A stretch of 64,000 bases of DNA from Candidatus Roseilinea sp. (GTDB lineage: Bacteria > Chloroflexota > Anaerolineae > J036 > Brachytrichaceae), in assembly GCA_025998955.1 (NCBI GenBank), contig AP024676.1, positions 3,720,001 to 3,784,000 on the forward strand, read 5' to 3'. This document shows, piece after piece, positions 8,534 through 15,719 of the stretch (position 1 is the stretch's first letter; the number at the start of each line of letters is the position of its first letter). Made by a program: the position numbers and the translations under genes. The notes under the pieces were generated by a model. The model saw only the letters and a list, made by a program, of their open reading frames with translations. It searched no databases and was not told the origin of the DNA.

Positions 8534-9436
8534 CTATCCGATGGCGCGCGTCTCGGCGCCCTCGACGGTGCGCCGGATCAGCCCGCACAATACGTCCTTC
8601 GGACCCAACTCTACGAAGTGCGTCACGCCCTGTGCGTGCATGAATCGCACGCTCTCCACCCAGCGCACGGGTGAGGTGAGCTGCGCGGCCAGCTCGGCGC
8701 GGATGTCGTCGGGATGGGTAATCGGCCGCGCCGAGGTGTTGGCCACGACCGGCACGGTTGCCGGCGCGATCGGCGTCGCCTCGACGATGCGCGCGAAGTC
8801 GTGCATGATGCTGGCCATCAGTGGCGAGTGCGAGGCGATGCTGACGTTGAGCGGCACGACGCGCTTGGCGCCTTGGGCTTTGGCGATGGCGGCAGCGGCC
8901 GCGACGGCCTCTTTGCCGCCCGAAATGACGATCTGGCCCGGCGAGTTGTCGTTCGCAACGACCACCCCTGGGGTGTACTGCCGCGAAGCTGTTTCGCACG
9001 CGGCGCGCAGCGCATCGGCGTCCAGGCCGATGACTGCGGCCATGCTGCCCGGCGCGCGCTTGCCGGCCTCCTTCATCAATCGGCCGCGCTCGCGTGCCAG
9101 CTTCACGCCATCCTCGAACGCGATCGCGCCGGCAGCGCACAACGCGCTCAACTCGCCCAAGCTGTGGCCGGCGACGAACGCCGGCGCTTCGATCTCGCCG
9201 GATAGCCGGACCATCTCGTACATCGCGACGCTATGGGTGAAGATAGCCGGCTGGGTGTTGATCGTGTCGCTCAACTCGTCCTCCGGTCCCTGCCAGCACA
9301 GGTGCGACAGTGGAAAGCCCAACGCAGCATCGGCGCGCGCGAAAGTGCCTTTGACGATCGGCCGATGCTGCGCTTGCTCCAGCCCCATGCCGACGAATTG
9401 CGAGCCTTGGCCGGGGAAGACGTATGCGGTGGCCAC
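8534..9436 (-). CDS. fabD: Malonyl-CoA:ACP transacylase FabD
   Basis: A 300-residue acyltransferase that loads malonyl groups onto ACP. The N-terminus has FPGQGSQFVGMG, the catalytic serine lies in GHSLGELSAL (about Ser 92), and the downstream His of the acyltransferase fold is in the SIASHSPLM segment. It starts with GTG at 9436; no ATG fits the conserved N-terminus. It is 30 bp downstream of rpmF and 41 bp upstream of fabG. plsX, fabH and acpP, which often share this cluster, are absent here. Confidence 0.95.
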   Translation of the reverse strand: MATAYVFPGQGSQFVGMGLEQAQHRPIVKGTFARADAALGFPLSHLCWQGPEDELSDTINTQPAIFTHSVAMYEMVRLSGEIEAPAFVAGHSLGELSALCAAGAIAFEDGVKLARERGRLMKEAGKRAPGSMAAVIGLDADALRAACETASRQYTPGVVVANDNSPGQIVISGGKEAVAAAAAIAKAQGAKRVVPLNVSIASHSPLMASIMHDFARIVEATPIAPATVPVVANTSARPITHPDDIRAELAAQLTSPVRWVESVRFMHAQGVTHFVELGPKDVLCGLIRRTVEGAETRAIG

Positions 9437-9466
9437 GCGTTCGACTCAGGGTGCGTCGGAGGGTTG

Positions 9467-9670
9467 CTACTTCTTGTCGTCTTTCGCGTCGTCGCCGATG
9501 CGCACGACCATGCGGCCCTTGTAATAGCCGCACGACGGGCACACGATGTGGGGCGGTTTCATCTCGCCGCAGTTGTCGCAGGCGACCAGTTGCACAGGGG
9601 TGAGATGATCATGCGCGCGGCGCCGGTGCGTCCGGCCCCATGAAAATTTCCGCTTCGGAAGTGGACCCAT
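9467..9670 (-). CDS. rpmF: Large-subunit ribosomal protein bL32
   Basis: A 67-residue basic protein. The conserved start MGPLPKRKFSWGRTHRRRAH is at ATG 9670 with a good Shine-Dalgarno (AAGGAGC) ten bases upstream, so the longer open frame is not used. CDNCGEM and CPSCGYYKGR supply a C-x2-C...C-x2-C zinc ribbon, the zinc-bearing form of L32. rpmF followed by fatty-acid genes is an ancient arrangement that ties ribosome and lipid synthesis. It is the first gene of the minus-strand operon. Confidence 0.95.
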   Translation of the reverse strand: MGPLPKRKFSWGRTHRRRAHDHLTPVQLVACDNCGEMKPPHIVCPSCGYYKGRMVVRIGDDAKDDKK

Positions 9671-9843
9671 GTCTCGAAAAGCTCCTTCTACCAGGCGGCG
9701 CGCCGGATTGGGCATGCAGCAGCCGCCTGCTCATCTGGTTACAAAAGCGCGTCATTCTAACGCAAATCACCCTGATCGCGCCAGGTTTCTCTGGTATCAA
9801 AATGCCTGAGCAAGCCGCGGCTTGCGCCGAGCTTGCTGCAATT
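9671..9843. other. Intergenic stretch between anti-sigma gene and rpmF, probably holding the rpmF promoter
   Basis: Minus-strand TAGAAT (complement of 9754-9759) could be the -10 box of the rpmF operon, with TGCG upstream as a weak extended -10; no good -35 is seen at 17 bp. No gene or terminator is recognised. Confidence 0.3.
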
Positions 9844-10794
9844 TCACCCCAGCGGCCCAAGGAAGATCGGCCCGTCCGGGTTGGGGGTAGGGCGGCCGCC
9901 CGCCGGCTCGATGGTGACCCCAATGTTGTCGAAGGCCGAGAACGGCTCGTCGCTCTTCACGATCAGCCGGCCGGTGCCATCGGACGCAGTGTTGAAGATC
10001 TCCGATGGCAAGCGCACGTCGCCCTTGATCAACCACACTTGATAGGTCTGATCGGGCGAAAGCGGTGGTAGGTTGTGTGCTGTGATGAGCGCCGTCCCAC
10101 CGTCGGGTGTGTAGAACACGGAGAGCGATCCCTGTTTGAATTCGTCTTTAAAGGCAGGGATCGTCGCCACGCGAATGTCGCGCTGTGAAAGGACGTCCAA
10201 TTCACTCTCCGCCACAGCCAGCGCTTCCTGGAAGCGCGCGACCTCGGCCTGCGCAGCTGACAGTTCGGCCCGTGCTTGGTCGGCCTCGGCCTGAGTTGCC
10301 AAGACCCGCTGCTCAGCCTGAGCGAGGCGGTCCCGGGCGTCGCTCAGCTCGCGTTCGAGTTGCGCGGCGCGCTCGCGCGAGAGAGCCAGTTGCGCATTCA
10401 CTTCTTGGAGTTGCGCCTGGAGCTGGGCGTTGTAGGCGCGCTGCTGGGCGAGCTGCGACTGGGTGTTTAGTAGGCCGGCGCCTAGCACGAGGGCGAGGGA
10501 TGCGAAGGCAACTGCCGCGCCGCCGAAGAGGTAGCGCAACCAGTTGGACAGGCCAGGCGACTTGGGCGATTCGGCCGGCCGAGGCGGCGGGATGCGCGCT
10601 AGGACCTTCTGTTTGAGCGCAGGCGAAGGCACGACCGGCTCGACCGACAGCATCAGAGCGATCGCTGCGGCGCGTTCCTCGGCTACCCGCGCGCGCAGCT
10701 CCGGCGAAGCTGCCAGCTGCCGTTCGAATTCGGCGCGCTCTTGCTCGTCCAACGCGCCAATCGCGTAGAGCGCAATCTGTTCGTCCAGCGTCAT
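9844..10794 (-). CDS. Membrane anti-sigma factor, RskA/SigK-regulator type
   Basis: About 316 residues from ATG 10794, eight bases after the sigma factor stop; an open frame to 10860 overlaps the sigma gene and is less likely. The N-terminal 75 residues (MTLDEQIALYAIGALDEQE...) are the helical sigma-binding domain. One membrane helix follows (about residues 85-107), then a long periplasmic coiled coil (about 110-200) built on Leu/Ala/Gln/Glu heptads, and a C-terminal beta domain with TYQVWLIKGD, the RskA (anti-sigma-K) domain. It should hold the adjacent ECF sigma factor at the membrane. The coiled-coil stalk is longer than in typical RskA proteins. Confidence 0.88.
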   Translation of the reverse strand: MTLDEQIALYAIGALDEQERAEFERQLAASPELRARVAEERAAAIALMLSVEPVVPSPALKQKVLARIPPPRPAESPKSPGLSNWLRYLFGGAAVAFASLALVLGAGLLNTQSQLAQQRAYNAQLQAQLQEVNAQLALSRERAAQLERELSDARDRLAQAEQRVLATQAEADQARAELSAAQAEVARFQEALAVAESELDVLSQRDIRVATIPAFKDEFKQGSLSVFYTPDGGTALITAHNLPPLSPDQTYQVWLIKGDVRLPSEIFNTASDGTGRLIVKSDEPFSAFDNIGVTIEPAGGRPTPNPDGPIFLGPLG

Positions 10795-10802
10795 GTCGCC
10801 AC

Positions 10803-11369
10803 TCAACTCAACTGCTGCCTCAGCAGCGACTTCAGACGGTTCATTCCCTGTAACGCCCAACTGTGCACGGTGCCGAGCGGTTCGCCGAGCTGCTGGGCGA
10901 TCTCGCGATGGGTCAATCCCCAGAAGAATGACAGCTCGATCACCTGGCGATGGCGTTCCGGCAGCTGTGACACCGCAGCGCGCACGTGGTCGGTCGCGAT
11001 GTTGGCGAAGGCGTGTTCGAACACGTCGGTCTCGCGATCCTCGAAGTCCCAGTCTGCGTCGTCGTGCGCGTCCATCTCTACATCCGGTTTGCGCTTGCGC
11101 TGCGCATCAATGGCCAGGCGATGCACGATGGTGAGCAGCCAGGCGCGAACGTTGCCGCCGGCGCCGACGTCGAAGCGCGCCGCGCGCTGCCACACGCGAC
11201 AGAACGCCTCTTGCACGATGTCCTCGGCGGCCGCACGATCCTGCATCATGCGCATGGCCAAGCCGAGCGCCTGAGCGGCGTAACGCTCGTAAAGGAGTTC
11301 GAACGCCCATCGTTCCCCCCGCGCGATGTGCGCAACGAGTTCCTGGTCGCTATGTTGCTGCTGTGCCAT
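10803..11369 (-). CDS. ECF-type RNA polymerase sigma-70 factor (SigK-like)
   Basis: A 188-residue extracytoplasmic-function sigma factor. Region 2 contains LLYERYAAQALGLAMRM and AEDIVQEAFCRVWQRA, region 4 has LPERHRQVIELSFFWGLTHREIAQQLGEPLGTVHSW with its helix-turn-helix. No C-terminal extension is present. The anti-sigma gene follows with an 8-bp gap, the usual operon order, so the pair should respond to an envelope or redox signal. An acidic insert (about residues 90-110, Asp/Glu-rich) lies in the linker between regions 2 and 4. Confidence 0.93.
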   Translation of the reverse strand: MAQQQHSDQELVAHIARGERWAFELLYERYAAQALGLAMRMMQDRAAAEDIVQEAFCRVWQRAARFDVGAGGNVRAWLLTIVHRLAIDAQRKRKPDVEMDAHDDADWDFEDRETDVFEHAFANIATDHVRAAVSQLPERHRQVIELSFFWGLTHREIAQQLGEPLGTVHSWALQGMNRLKSLLRQQLS

Positions 11370-11578
11370 CGGTATCCACGCTCGGGCGCCGGTACCGATT
11401 CAACCACATTATTCGATTTCGTTCAATCGCGACACGTTTGTGCCCCACCGCTTCGAGCGCTGCAACGCCGATCCGCCGCTGGCCCAACGCGCAAGCCTCG
11501 TCGCCTGTGGGGACGCGTTTCGCTTTGTTTGATGTATAACGCGCCGGCCGGCCAGTTGCATTTCCTCTGCGCGTTGGC
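11370..11578. other. Intergenic stretch upstream of the sigma factor gene
   Basis: About 209 bp separating the sigma factor start from the end of the EthD-like gene. A short AT-rich patch near 11396-11430 is the only candidate for the sigma operon promoter, but no convincing boxes were found. No gene is recognised. Confidence 0.3.
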
Positions 11579-12130
11579 TTAGGTCGGATGGTCTGCGCGT
11601 GCGGACAGGGGCGCAGTGTCCGTTGGATCGGATGCTGCGCCGGCAGCCGGTGACGGCGGCTGATCGTTGGCTGCAACCTCTGGGTGTTCCTCGATCACGA
11701 CGACCGGGTCGGCTTCTGCGCCGGCTTCTGTGTCAAGCATGGCCGGCTCGGGGGCGGACGCTATAGCATCGGGTGCAGGGTCCGATTGAGGTGCGGTCTT
11801 CGCAGCGCGTGCCATCTCGAACGGGTCCTCGCCCCACACCTCGGCGAACATCAGGGAGACGATGTCGCGGGCAAACATCATCAAATCGGCGCCGGCGGCG
11901 CGGCCCTGCGCCGAGTTCAGCGCATAATTCAGTGCCGCCATGTCGGCGAAATACACGTCGTGGACGAGGTAGTAGGGCGGCTCGCCGCGCGGCGCGCCTA
12001 GCGCGCGAGAGACCGAGGTGCGCACCACGCCCGGCATGGCGGCGATGAGCGGCACGTGGCGATGCGCGAAGTGATCCTCGAAGGCTTGGGTATCCGCCGG
12101 TTGGCGGAAGAAGATGATGAGCTTGACCAT
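11579..12130 (-). CDS. EthD-like dimeric alpha-beta barrel domain protein
   Basis: A 183-residue protein. Residues 1-105 resemble the EthD fold: VKLIIFFRQPADTQAFEDHFAHRHVPLIAAMPGV at the start and DVYFADMAALNYALNS in the middle. This ferredoxin-like barrel family includes enzymes and small ligand-binding proteins; a specific activity cannot be assigned. The last 80 residues are low-complexity, rich in Pro, Ala, Glu and Asp, and probably disordered. The gene stands alone between the SPFH-like gene (34 bp upstream) and the sigma factor. Confidence 0.75.
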   Translation of the reverse strand: MVKLIIFFRQPADTQAFEDHFAHRHVPLIAAMPGVVRTSVSRALGAPRGEPPYYLVHDVYFADMAALNYALNSAQGRAAGADLMMFARDIVSLMFAEVWGEDPFEMARAAKTAPQSDPAPDAIASAPEPAMLDTEAGAEADPVVVIEEHPEVAANDQPPSPAAGAASDPTDTAPLSARADHPT

Positions 12131-12164
12131 GGCTGACGCCTACTAAGTGTAACCCCAAGCCGGC

Positions 12165-13010
12165 TTACTTCGTCCCTGGCTCTTGTGATTGGCCCAACTT
12201 GCTCAGGCGCTCGATGTGCAGCACCGTGCGCGGGTTCGCCTCCTTGACGACTGCGTCGAGGTTGCGCATGCGCTCGGCTTCGGCCTCGCCCGGCTTGGGC
12301 GACTTTGGCGGGTCGTTGGGTATTTCAATGTGCGTGATCTCTGCCATTTGTACGAAAATGCCATACCGGTGCATGTGCGAAGAAGTCTGAGCAGCGCTGG
12401 CGGCAGCAATCTTTTCGAGTTTCCCAGCTAGGTCTTTCTTCGTATGCTGGGCGACCTGACAGAGCATGGCCGACCGCAGCGCCTCTTCCAGTACCGTTTC
12501 CGGCTCGGCTGCGCCGTCCAGGTAGCGTTCGATATCGAAGATGCTCCACAAAGCAGCCCACGACAACTTCACCTTGGCGTTGTCGGATGTGGTGCATTCC
12601 TGTTGGATGGGCATGCGCCGGTCGCGCAGGTCTTTCAGCTCGATCCTAAGGTTGCTCTCGCCATTCGGGAATATTTCGGCTGGGCCATGCACAATCTGTG
12701 TACGCCGTCCTTGTTTCATGACAAGCGCAGCGTGCCTGTGAGGTATTTGCTGCTTGCGCGATGGGAAGAAGCGGAAGAGACCGACGATGCCTAGCGGTAT
12801 CAGTGACGCTGCTACGACACACAACGTGCCCAGCATACAGCCGGCGAGGCGATCCTCTGAAATCGAGGTAAGCAGAACCGCCAGGATCAAAGCCACGATG
12901 ACCGGAATCGAACTCACAGCGATCACGGCTTCGCGAAATTCGGGTTGCTTCATGAGCTCTAACGGACGTTTCCGCGGCTGCTGTAGCTCGTTCATCGCGC
13001 TCGTGTTCAC
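12165..13010 (-). CDS. Membrane protein with SPFH/band-7-like domain
   Basis: About 281 residues, starting at GTG 13010 or at ATG 12995. Two membrane helices near the N-terminus (AVIAVSSIPVIVALILAVLL and the segment ending LIPLGIVGLFRFF) are followed by a soluble region with ALVMKQGRRTQIVHGPAEIFPNGE, then strands and a long helix (ERYLDGAAEPETVLEEALRSAM...LAGKLEKIAAAS), the layout of SPFH (stomatin/prohibitin) domains. Such proteins organise membrane microdomains or proteases. It stands apart from any NfeD partner. The SPFH call rests on pattern, not on a decisive motif. Confidence 0.6.
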   Translation of the reverse strand: MNTSAMNELQQPRKRPLELMKQPEFREAVIAVSSIPVIVALILAVLLTSISEDRLAGCMLGTLCVVAASLIPLGIVGLFRFFPSRKQQIPHRHAALVMKQGRRTQIVHGPAEIFPNGESNLRIELKDLRDRRMPIQQECTTSDNAKVKLSWAALWSIFDIERYLDGAAEPETVLEEALRSAMLCQVAQHTKKDLAGKLEKIAAASAAQTSSHMHRYGIFVQMAEITHIEIPNDPPKSPKPGEAEAERMRNLDAVVKEANPRTVLHIERLSKLGQSQEPGTK

Positions 13011-13216
13011 ATCTTGAGGGCATCAAGAGGCATCTCGTGGACGCGGGCGACCGCGTGGGGTTGCCCGACGTCTCTGCACGCTCATGTGCGCTGTGATAAG
13101 GGAGGCCACCGGCCAGGTGCTGCTCGGATTCATCTTTCCCCCATGTGCCTTCTTCCGCTCACTCAGCTGGTAGGAGAAGGCCACTCAGAACCGCAGTTTA
13201 TCTACGCGCAGGCGTG

Positions 13217-13245
13217 TTGACAACCTTAAAAAATCTGGGTAGACT
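13217..13245 (+). promoter_or_regulatory. Sigma-70-type promoter of the nusA operon
   Basis: TTGACA at 13217-13222 and TAGACT at 13240-13245 are separated by 17 bp, a near-consensus housekeeping promoter about 90 bp before nusA. The rest of the 13011-13333 gap holds no gene. Confidence 0.75.
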
Positions 13246-13280
13246 TGCGGCACTACAACTTCACGCGACGTGGGACGGAA

Positions 13281-13310
13281 GTGGGTCGAACAAGCCCACT
13301 TTCTCTTTTC
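13281..13310 (+). terminator. Hairpin plus T-rich run in the nusA leader (possible attenuator)
   Basis: GTGGGT (13281-13286) pairs with GCCCAC (13294-13299) around a seven-base loop, and a T-rich stretch (TTTCTCTTTTC) follows. It lies between the promoter and nusA, so it could act as a weak intrinsic terminator that controls nusA autogenously. The six-pair stem is short. Confidence 0.4.
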
Positions 13311-13333
13311 TAAGACGCATGAGGTAACGGGCC

Positions 13334-15199
13334 ATGAAAAGCGAATTTGCACTTGCTCTCAATCAGATTGGCGCCGAGCGGAGCCTGCCGCGCGAGATCA
13401 TCACCCGGGTGATCGAAAGTGCGCTCGTGCAGTCCTATCGCAAATACGCCAACGTGATGAACAGCCAGAACGTGGCCGCCATGGTGGACATGGACAGCGG
13501 CGATATGCGCGTCTTCGTCGAGAAGGAAGTCGTCGAGGAAGTGATGGATGACCGCACCGAAGTCTCGCTGGAGGACGCCCTGAAGCAGAAGCCGGACGCC
13601 GTCCTGGGCGACTGTATTATGGTTGACGTCACCCCCAAGGACTTCGGGCGCATCGCCGCGCAGAACGCCAAGCAACTCATCGTGCAAAAGCTGCGCGAGG
13701 CCGAGCGCGACTTCCAATACAACCAGTTCGTCGAGCGCGAAGGCGAGATCGTGAGGGGCATGGTGCAAAGCGTGACCAACGCCGGTGTGGTGGTCAACCT
13801 GGGCCGCATCGAGGCCACCTTGCCGCGCAAGGAGCAGATTCCCGGCGAGAAATACGAGGTTCAGCAACACGTGCGCGCTTATGTTGCCGAGGTTAAGCGC
13901 ACCGGACGTGGTCCGCAGGTGACGCTGTCGCGCACCCACAAGAACTTCCTGCGCCGGCTGCTGGAAATCGAAGTGCCCGAAATCGCCAATGGCCTGGTGG
14001 AGATCAAGTCCATCATTCGCGAGCCCGGCTCGCGCTCGAAGATCGCTGTCGCCGCGTTACAGCCCAACGTAGACCCGGTCGGCGCGTGCGTCGGCCAGCG
14101 CGGGACGCGCATCCAGAACATCATCAACGAGCTGCACGGCGAGAAGATAGACGTGATCGAGTGGAGCGCCGACCCGACGGTGTATATCGCCAAGGCACTG
14201 GGCCCGGCCAAAGTGATGGCCGTGCATCCTATCGGCGACAAGAGCGCTTCGGTGATCGTGCCGAACGACCAACTCTCGCTGGCCATCGGTCGCGAAGGCC
14301 AGAACGCGCGCCTGGCCGCTCGGCTGACCGGCTGGCGGATTGACATCAAGAGCAGCAGCGAGGCGCTCGGCGAGGCGCTCAGTAAGATTTCAGAGAATCC
14401 CGACTTGCAAGGCTGGGTGGGCGATGAAGTGATGCAAGCTTTGCCGGCGTTGCGCGAACTGCTCGTGCGCCAACGCGCGCTGCCGACGGCGCTGACGCCG
14501 GAGGAATTTACGCTGGTCAAGCGCGTCGTGGATGGCGTGCATGCCTACGAAGTCGCGCGCCGATCGAACGCCGACAAGGTCAAACCCGTGATCCGCGAGA
14601 CTCAAGCCGAAGAGCGCCGGCAGGCACGCCAAGCAGCCCTCGCGGCCATCCCGCAGGCGGCCTACGCCATGCCGCTGGAGGAGCTGGGGCTGTCGCCGCG
14701 CGTGGCGCAACACATCATCGCCGCCGGTATCGTCTCGGTGGGTCAACTGCTCGAGCATAGCGTGCGCGGTGACGAAGGCTTCCTGGCCATCGAGGGCATC
14801 GGCCCCAAGGCGCTGAATGAAATCAAGCAAGCCCTGGACAAAGTGGTCGGCCAGTGGAAGGTGACGCCCGAGGCGGCTCCGGCGATCACCGGTGATGGCA
14901 GCAGTGCCTCGGCAGAAGCGAAGCCGGCGGCTGAAGCGGCCGCGCCCAAAGTCGAGGAGACGACGGAGGAAGCGCAGCAGTACTTCATCGAGGCCATGAG
15001 CGAGGGCGAGGAAGAAGACGAGGACGAAGACGATGAGGTCACGAGTGCCAAGCCGGCCAAGCCGAAGAAGAAAGACGCCAAAGGCAAGAAGCCGGCCAAG
15101 GACCGCCTGCTCGTCTATGATGAAGAGCTGGGCCGCGTCGTGACGCAACATCTACGCAAGCCAGGGCGCTATGGCGACCTGGATGATCTCGAGATCTGA
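13334..15199 (+). CDS. nusA: Transcription termination/antitermination protein NusA
   Basis: A 621-residue elongation factor that binds RNA polymerase and nascent RNA. The N-terminal domain (to about residue 130) is followed by an S1 domain (EGEIVRGMVQSVTNAGVVVNLG), then two KH domains with IAVAALQPNVDPVGACVGQRG and IVPNDQLSLAIGREGQN. After residue 400 comes a helix-hairpin-helix region (LGLSPRVAQHIIAAGI, FLAIEGIGPKALNEI), and the last 110 residues are an Ala/Glu-rich acidic then Lys-rich tail ending YGDLDDLEI, longer than in most NusA proteins. rimP, which usually precedes nusA, is not found upstream; nusA is here the first gene of the operon. Confidence 0.96.
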   Translation: MKSEFALALNQIGAERSLPREIITRVIESALVQSYRKYANVMNSQNVAAMVDMDSGDMRVFVEKEVVEEVMDDRTEVSLEDALKQKPDAVLGDCIMVDVTPKDFGRIAAQNAKQLIVQKLREAERDFQYNQFVEREGEIVRGMVQSVTNAGVVVNLGRIEATLPRKEQIPGEKYEVQQHVRAYVAEVKRTGRGPQVTLSRTHKNFLRRLLEIEVPEIANGLVEIKSIIREPGSRSKIAVAALQPNVDPVGACVGQRGTRIQNIINELHGEKIDVIEWSADPTVYIAKALGPAKVMAVHPIGDKSASVIVPNDQLSLAIGREGQNARLAARLTGWRIDIKSSSEALGEALSKISENPDLQGWVGDEVMQALPALRELLVRQRALPTALTPEEFTLVKRVVDGVHAYEVARRSNADKVKPVIRETQAEERRQARQAALAAIPQAAYAMPLEELGLSPRVAQHIIAAGIVSVGQLLEHSVRGDEGFLAIEGIGPKALNEIKQALDKVVGQWKVTPEAAPAITGDGSSASAEAKPAAEAAAPKVEETTEEAQQYFIEAMSEGEEEDEDEDDEVTSAKPAKPKKKDAKGKKPAKDRLLVYDEELGRVVTQHLRKPGRYGDLDDLEI

Positions 15200-15201
15200 G
15201 C

Positions 15202-15507
15202 TTGTCGCCGGTGAGCAAGGCAAAGCGCAAACGCTCGGGCGTCAAGCATGTGCCCATGCGTACTTGCATCGGCACGCGCACGCAACACCCGAAGCGGGAT
15301 ATGATTCGTTTGATCCGGACGGACGACGGTCACATCGTGATTGACTTGACCGGCAAACGTTCGGGCAGCCGGGGCGCGTATCTGTCGAAGAGCCGCGCCG
15401 CCGCGGAACAAGCGATCAAATACAAGCGGCTGGAGGCCGAATTCGGCCAACCCGTCTTGAAAGAAGATGAGGAAGCCATTCTGGCGTTCTTCAGTCAGTT
15501 CGACTGA
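15202..15507 (+). CDS. rnpM: RNase P modulator RnpM (YlxR family)
   Basis: About 101 residues between nusA and infB, the standard place for YlxR. The conserved core is PMRTCIGTRTQHPKRDMIRLIR, then GKRSGSRGAYLSKS, matching the P-x-R-x-C...R-G-A-Y-L pattern. YlxR binds RNA and has been reported to modulate RNase P in Gram-positive bacteria. The second position of the usual C-x-x-C has become Thr, so a metal site is unlikely. The start is uncertain: TTG 15202 (three bases after the nusA stop) or GTG 15211 in the same frame. Confidence 0.85.
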   Translation: MSPVSKAKRKRSGVKHVPMRTCIGTRTQHPKRDMIRLIRTDDGHIVIDLTGKRSGSRGAYLSKSRAAAEQAIKYKRLEAEFGQPVLKEDEEAILAFFSQFD

Positions 15508-15564
15508 GGTCGAAATCTGCGGCCGGTGAGGTCGAACGCTGAAGCCTTTTCAGCAGACTTGAAG

Positions 15565-15591
15565 CAACGCAGGCTTCTATGGCCTGCGTTG
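15565..15591 (+). terminator. Terminator-like hairpin between rnpM and infB
   Basis: CAACGCAGG (15565-15573) pairs perfectly with CCTGCGTTG (15583-15591), with a nine-base loop. TTGTTG follows, so the U-run is imperfect. It may partly stop transcription leaving rnpM. Confidence 0.5.
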
Positions 15592-15627
15592 TTGTTGCCG
15601 GCGCTGGGCAGTGCGCAAGCGATGCCT

Positions 15628-15682
15628 GGAGTAGAGGCTTGAGCCGATCATCGGCGCGACGATCGGCTCAAGCCTCCACTCC
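15628..15682 (+). repeat. 22-bp inverted repeat in the infB leader
   Basis: The arms 15628-15649 and 15661-15682 pair over 22 positions with one G-U-type mismatch, around an 11-base loop. No U-run follows, so it is not a standard terminator. It ends 38 bp before the infB start and could be an RNA processing or stability element. Confidence 0.6.
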
Positions 15683-15719
15683 AACGCACTGCAGAGCGCG
15701 GCGAAGAGAGGTGATGCAT

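Noticed and set aside
8043-9524. A 493-residue open frame on the plus strand opposite fabG and fabD
   Set aside because: Composition is Ser/Arg/Ala-rich with no family motif, and fabG and fabD fully occupy the other strand.
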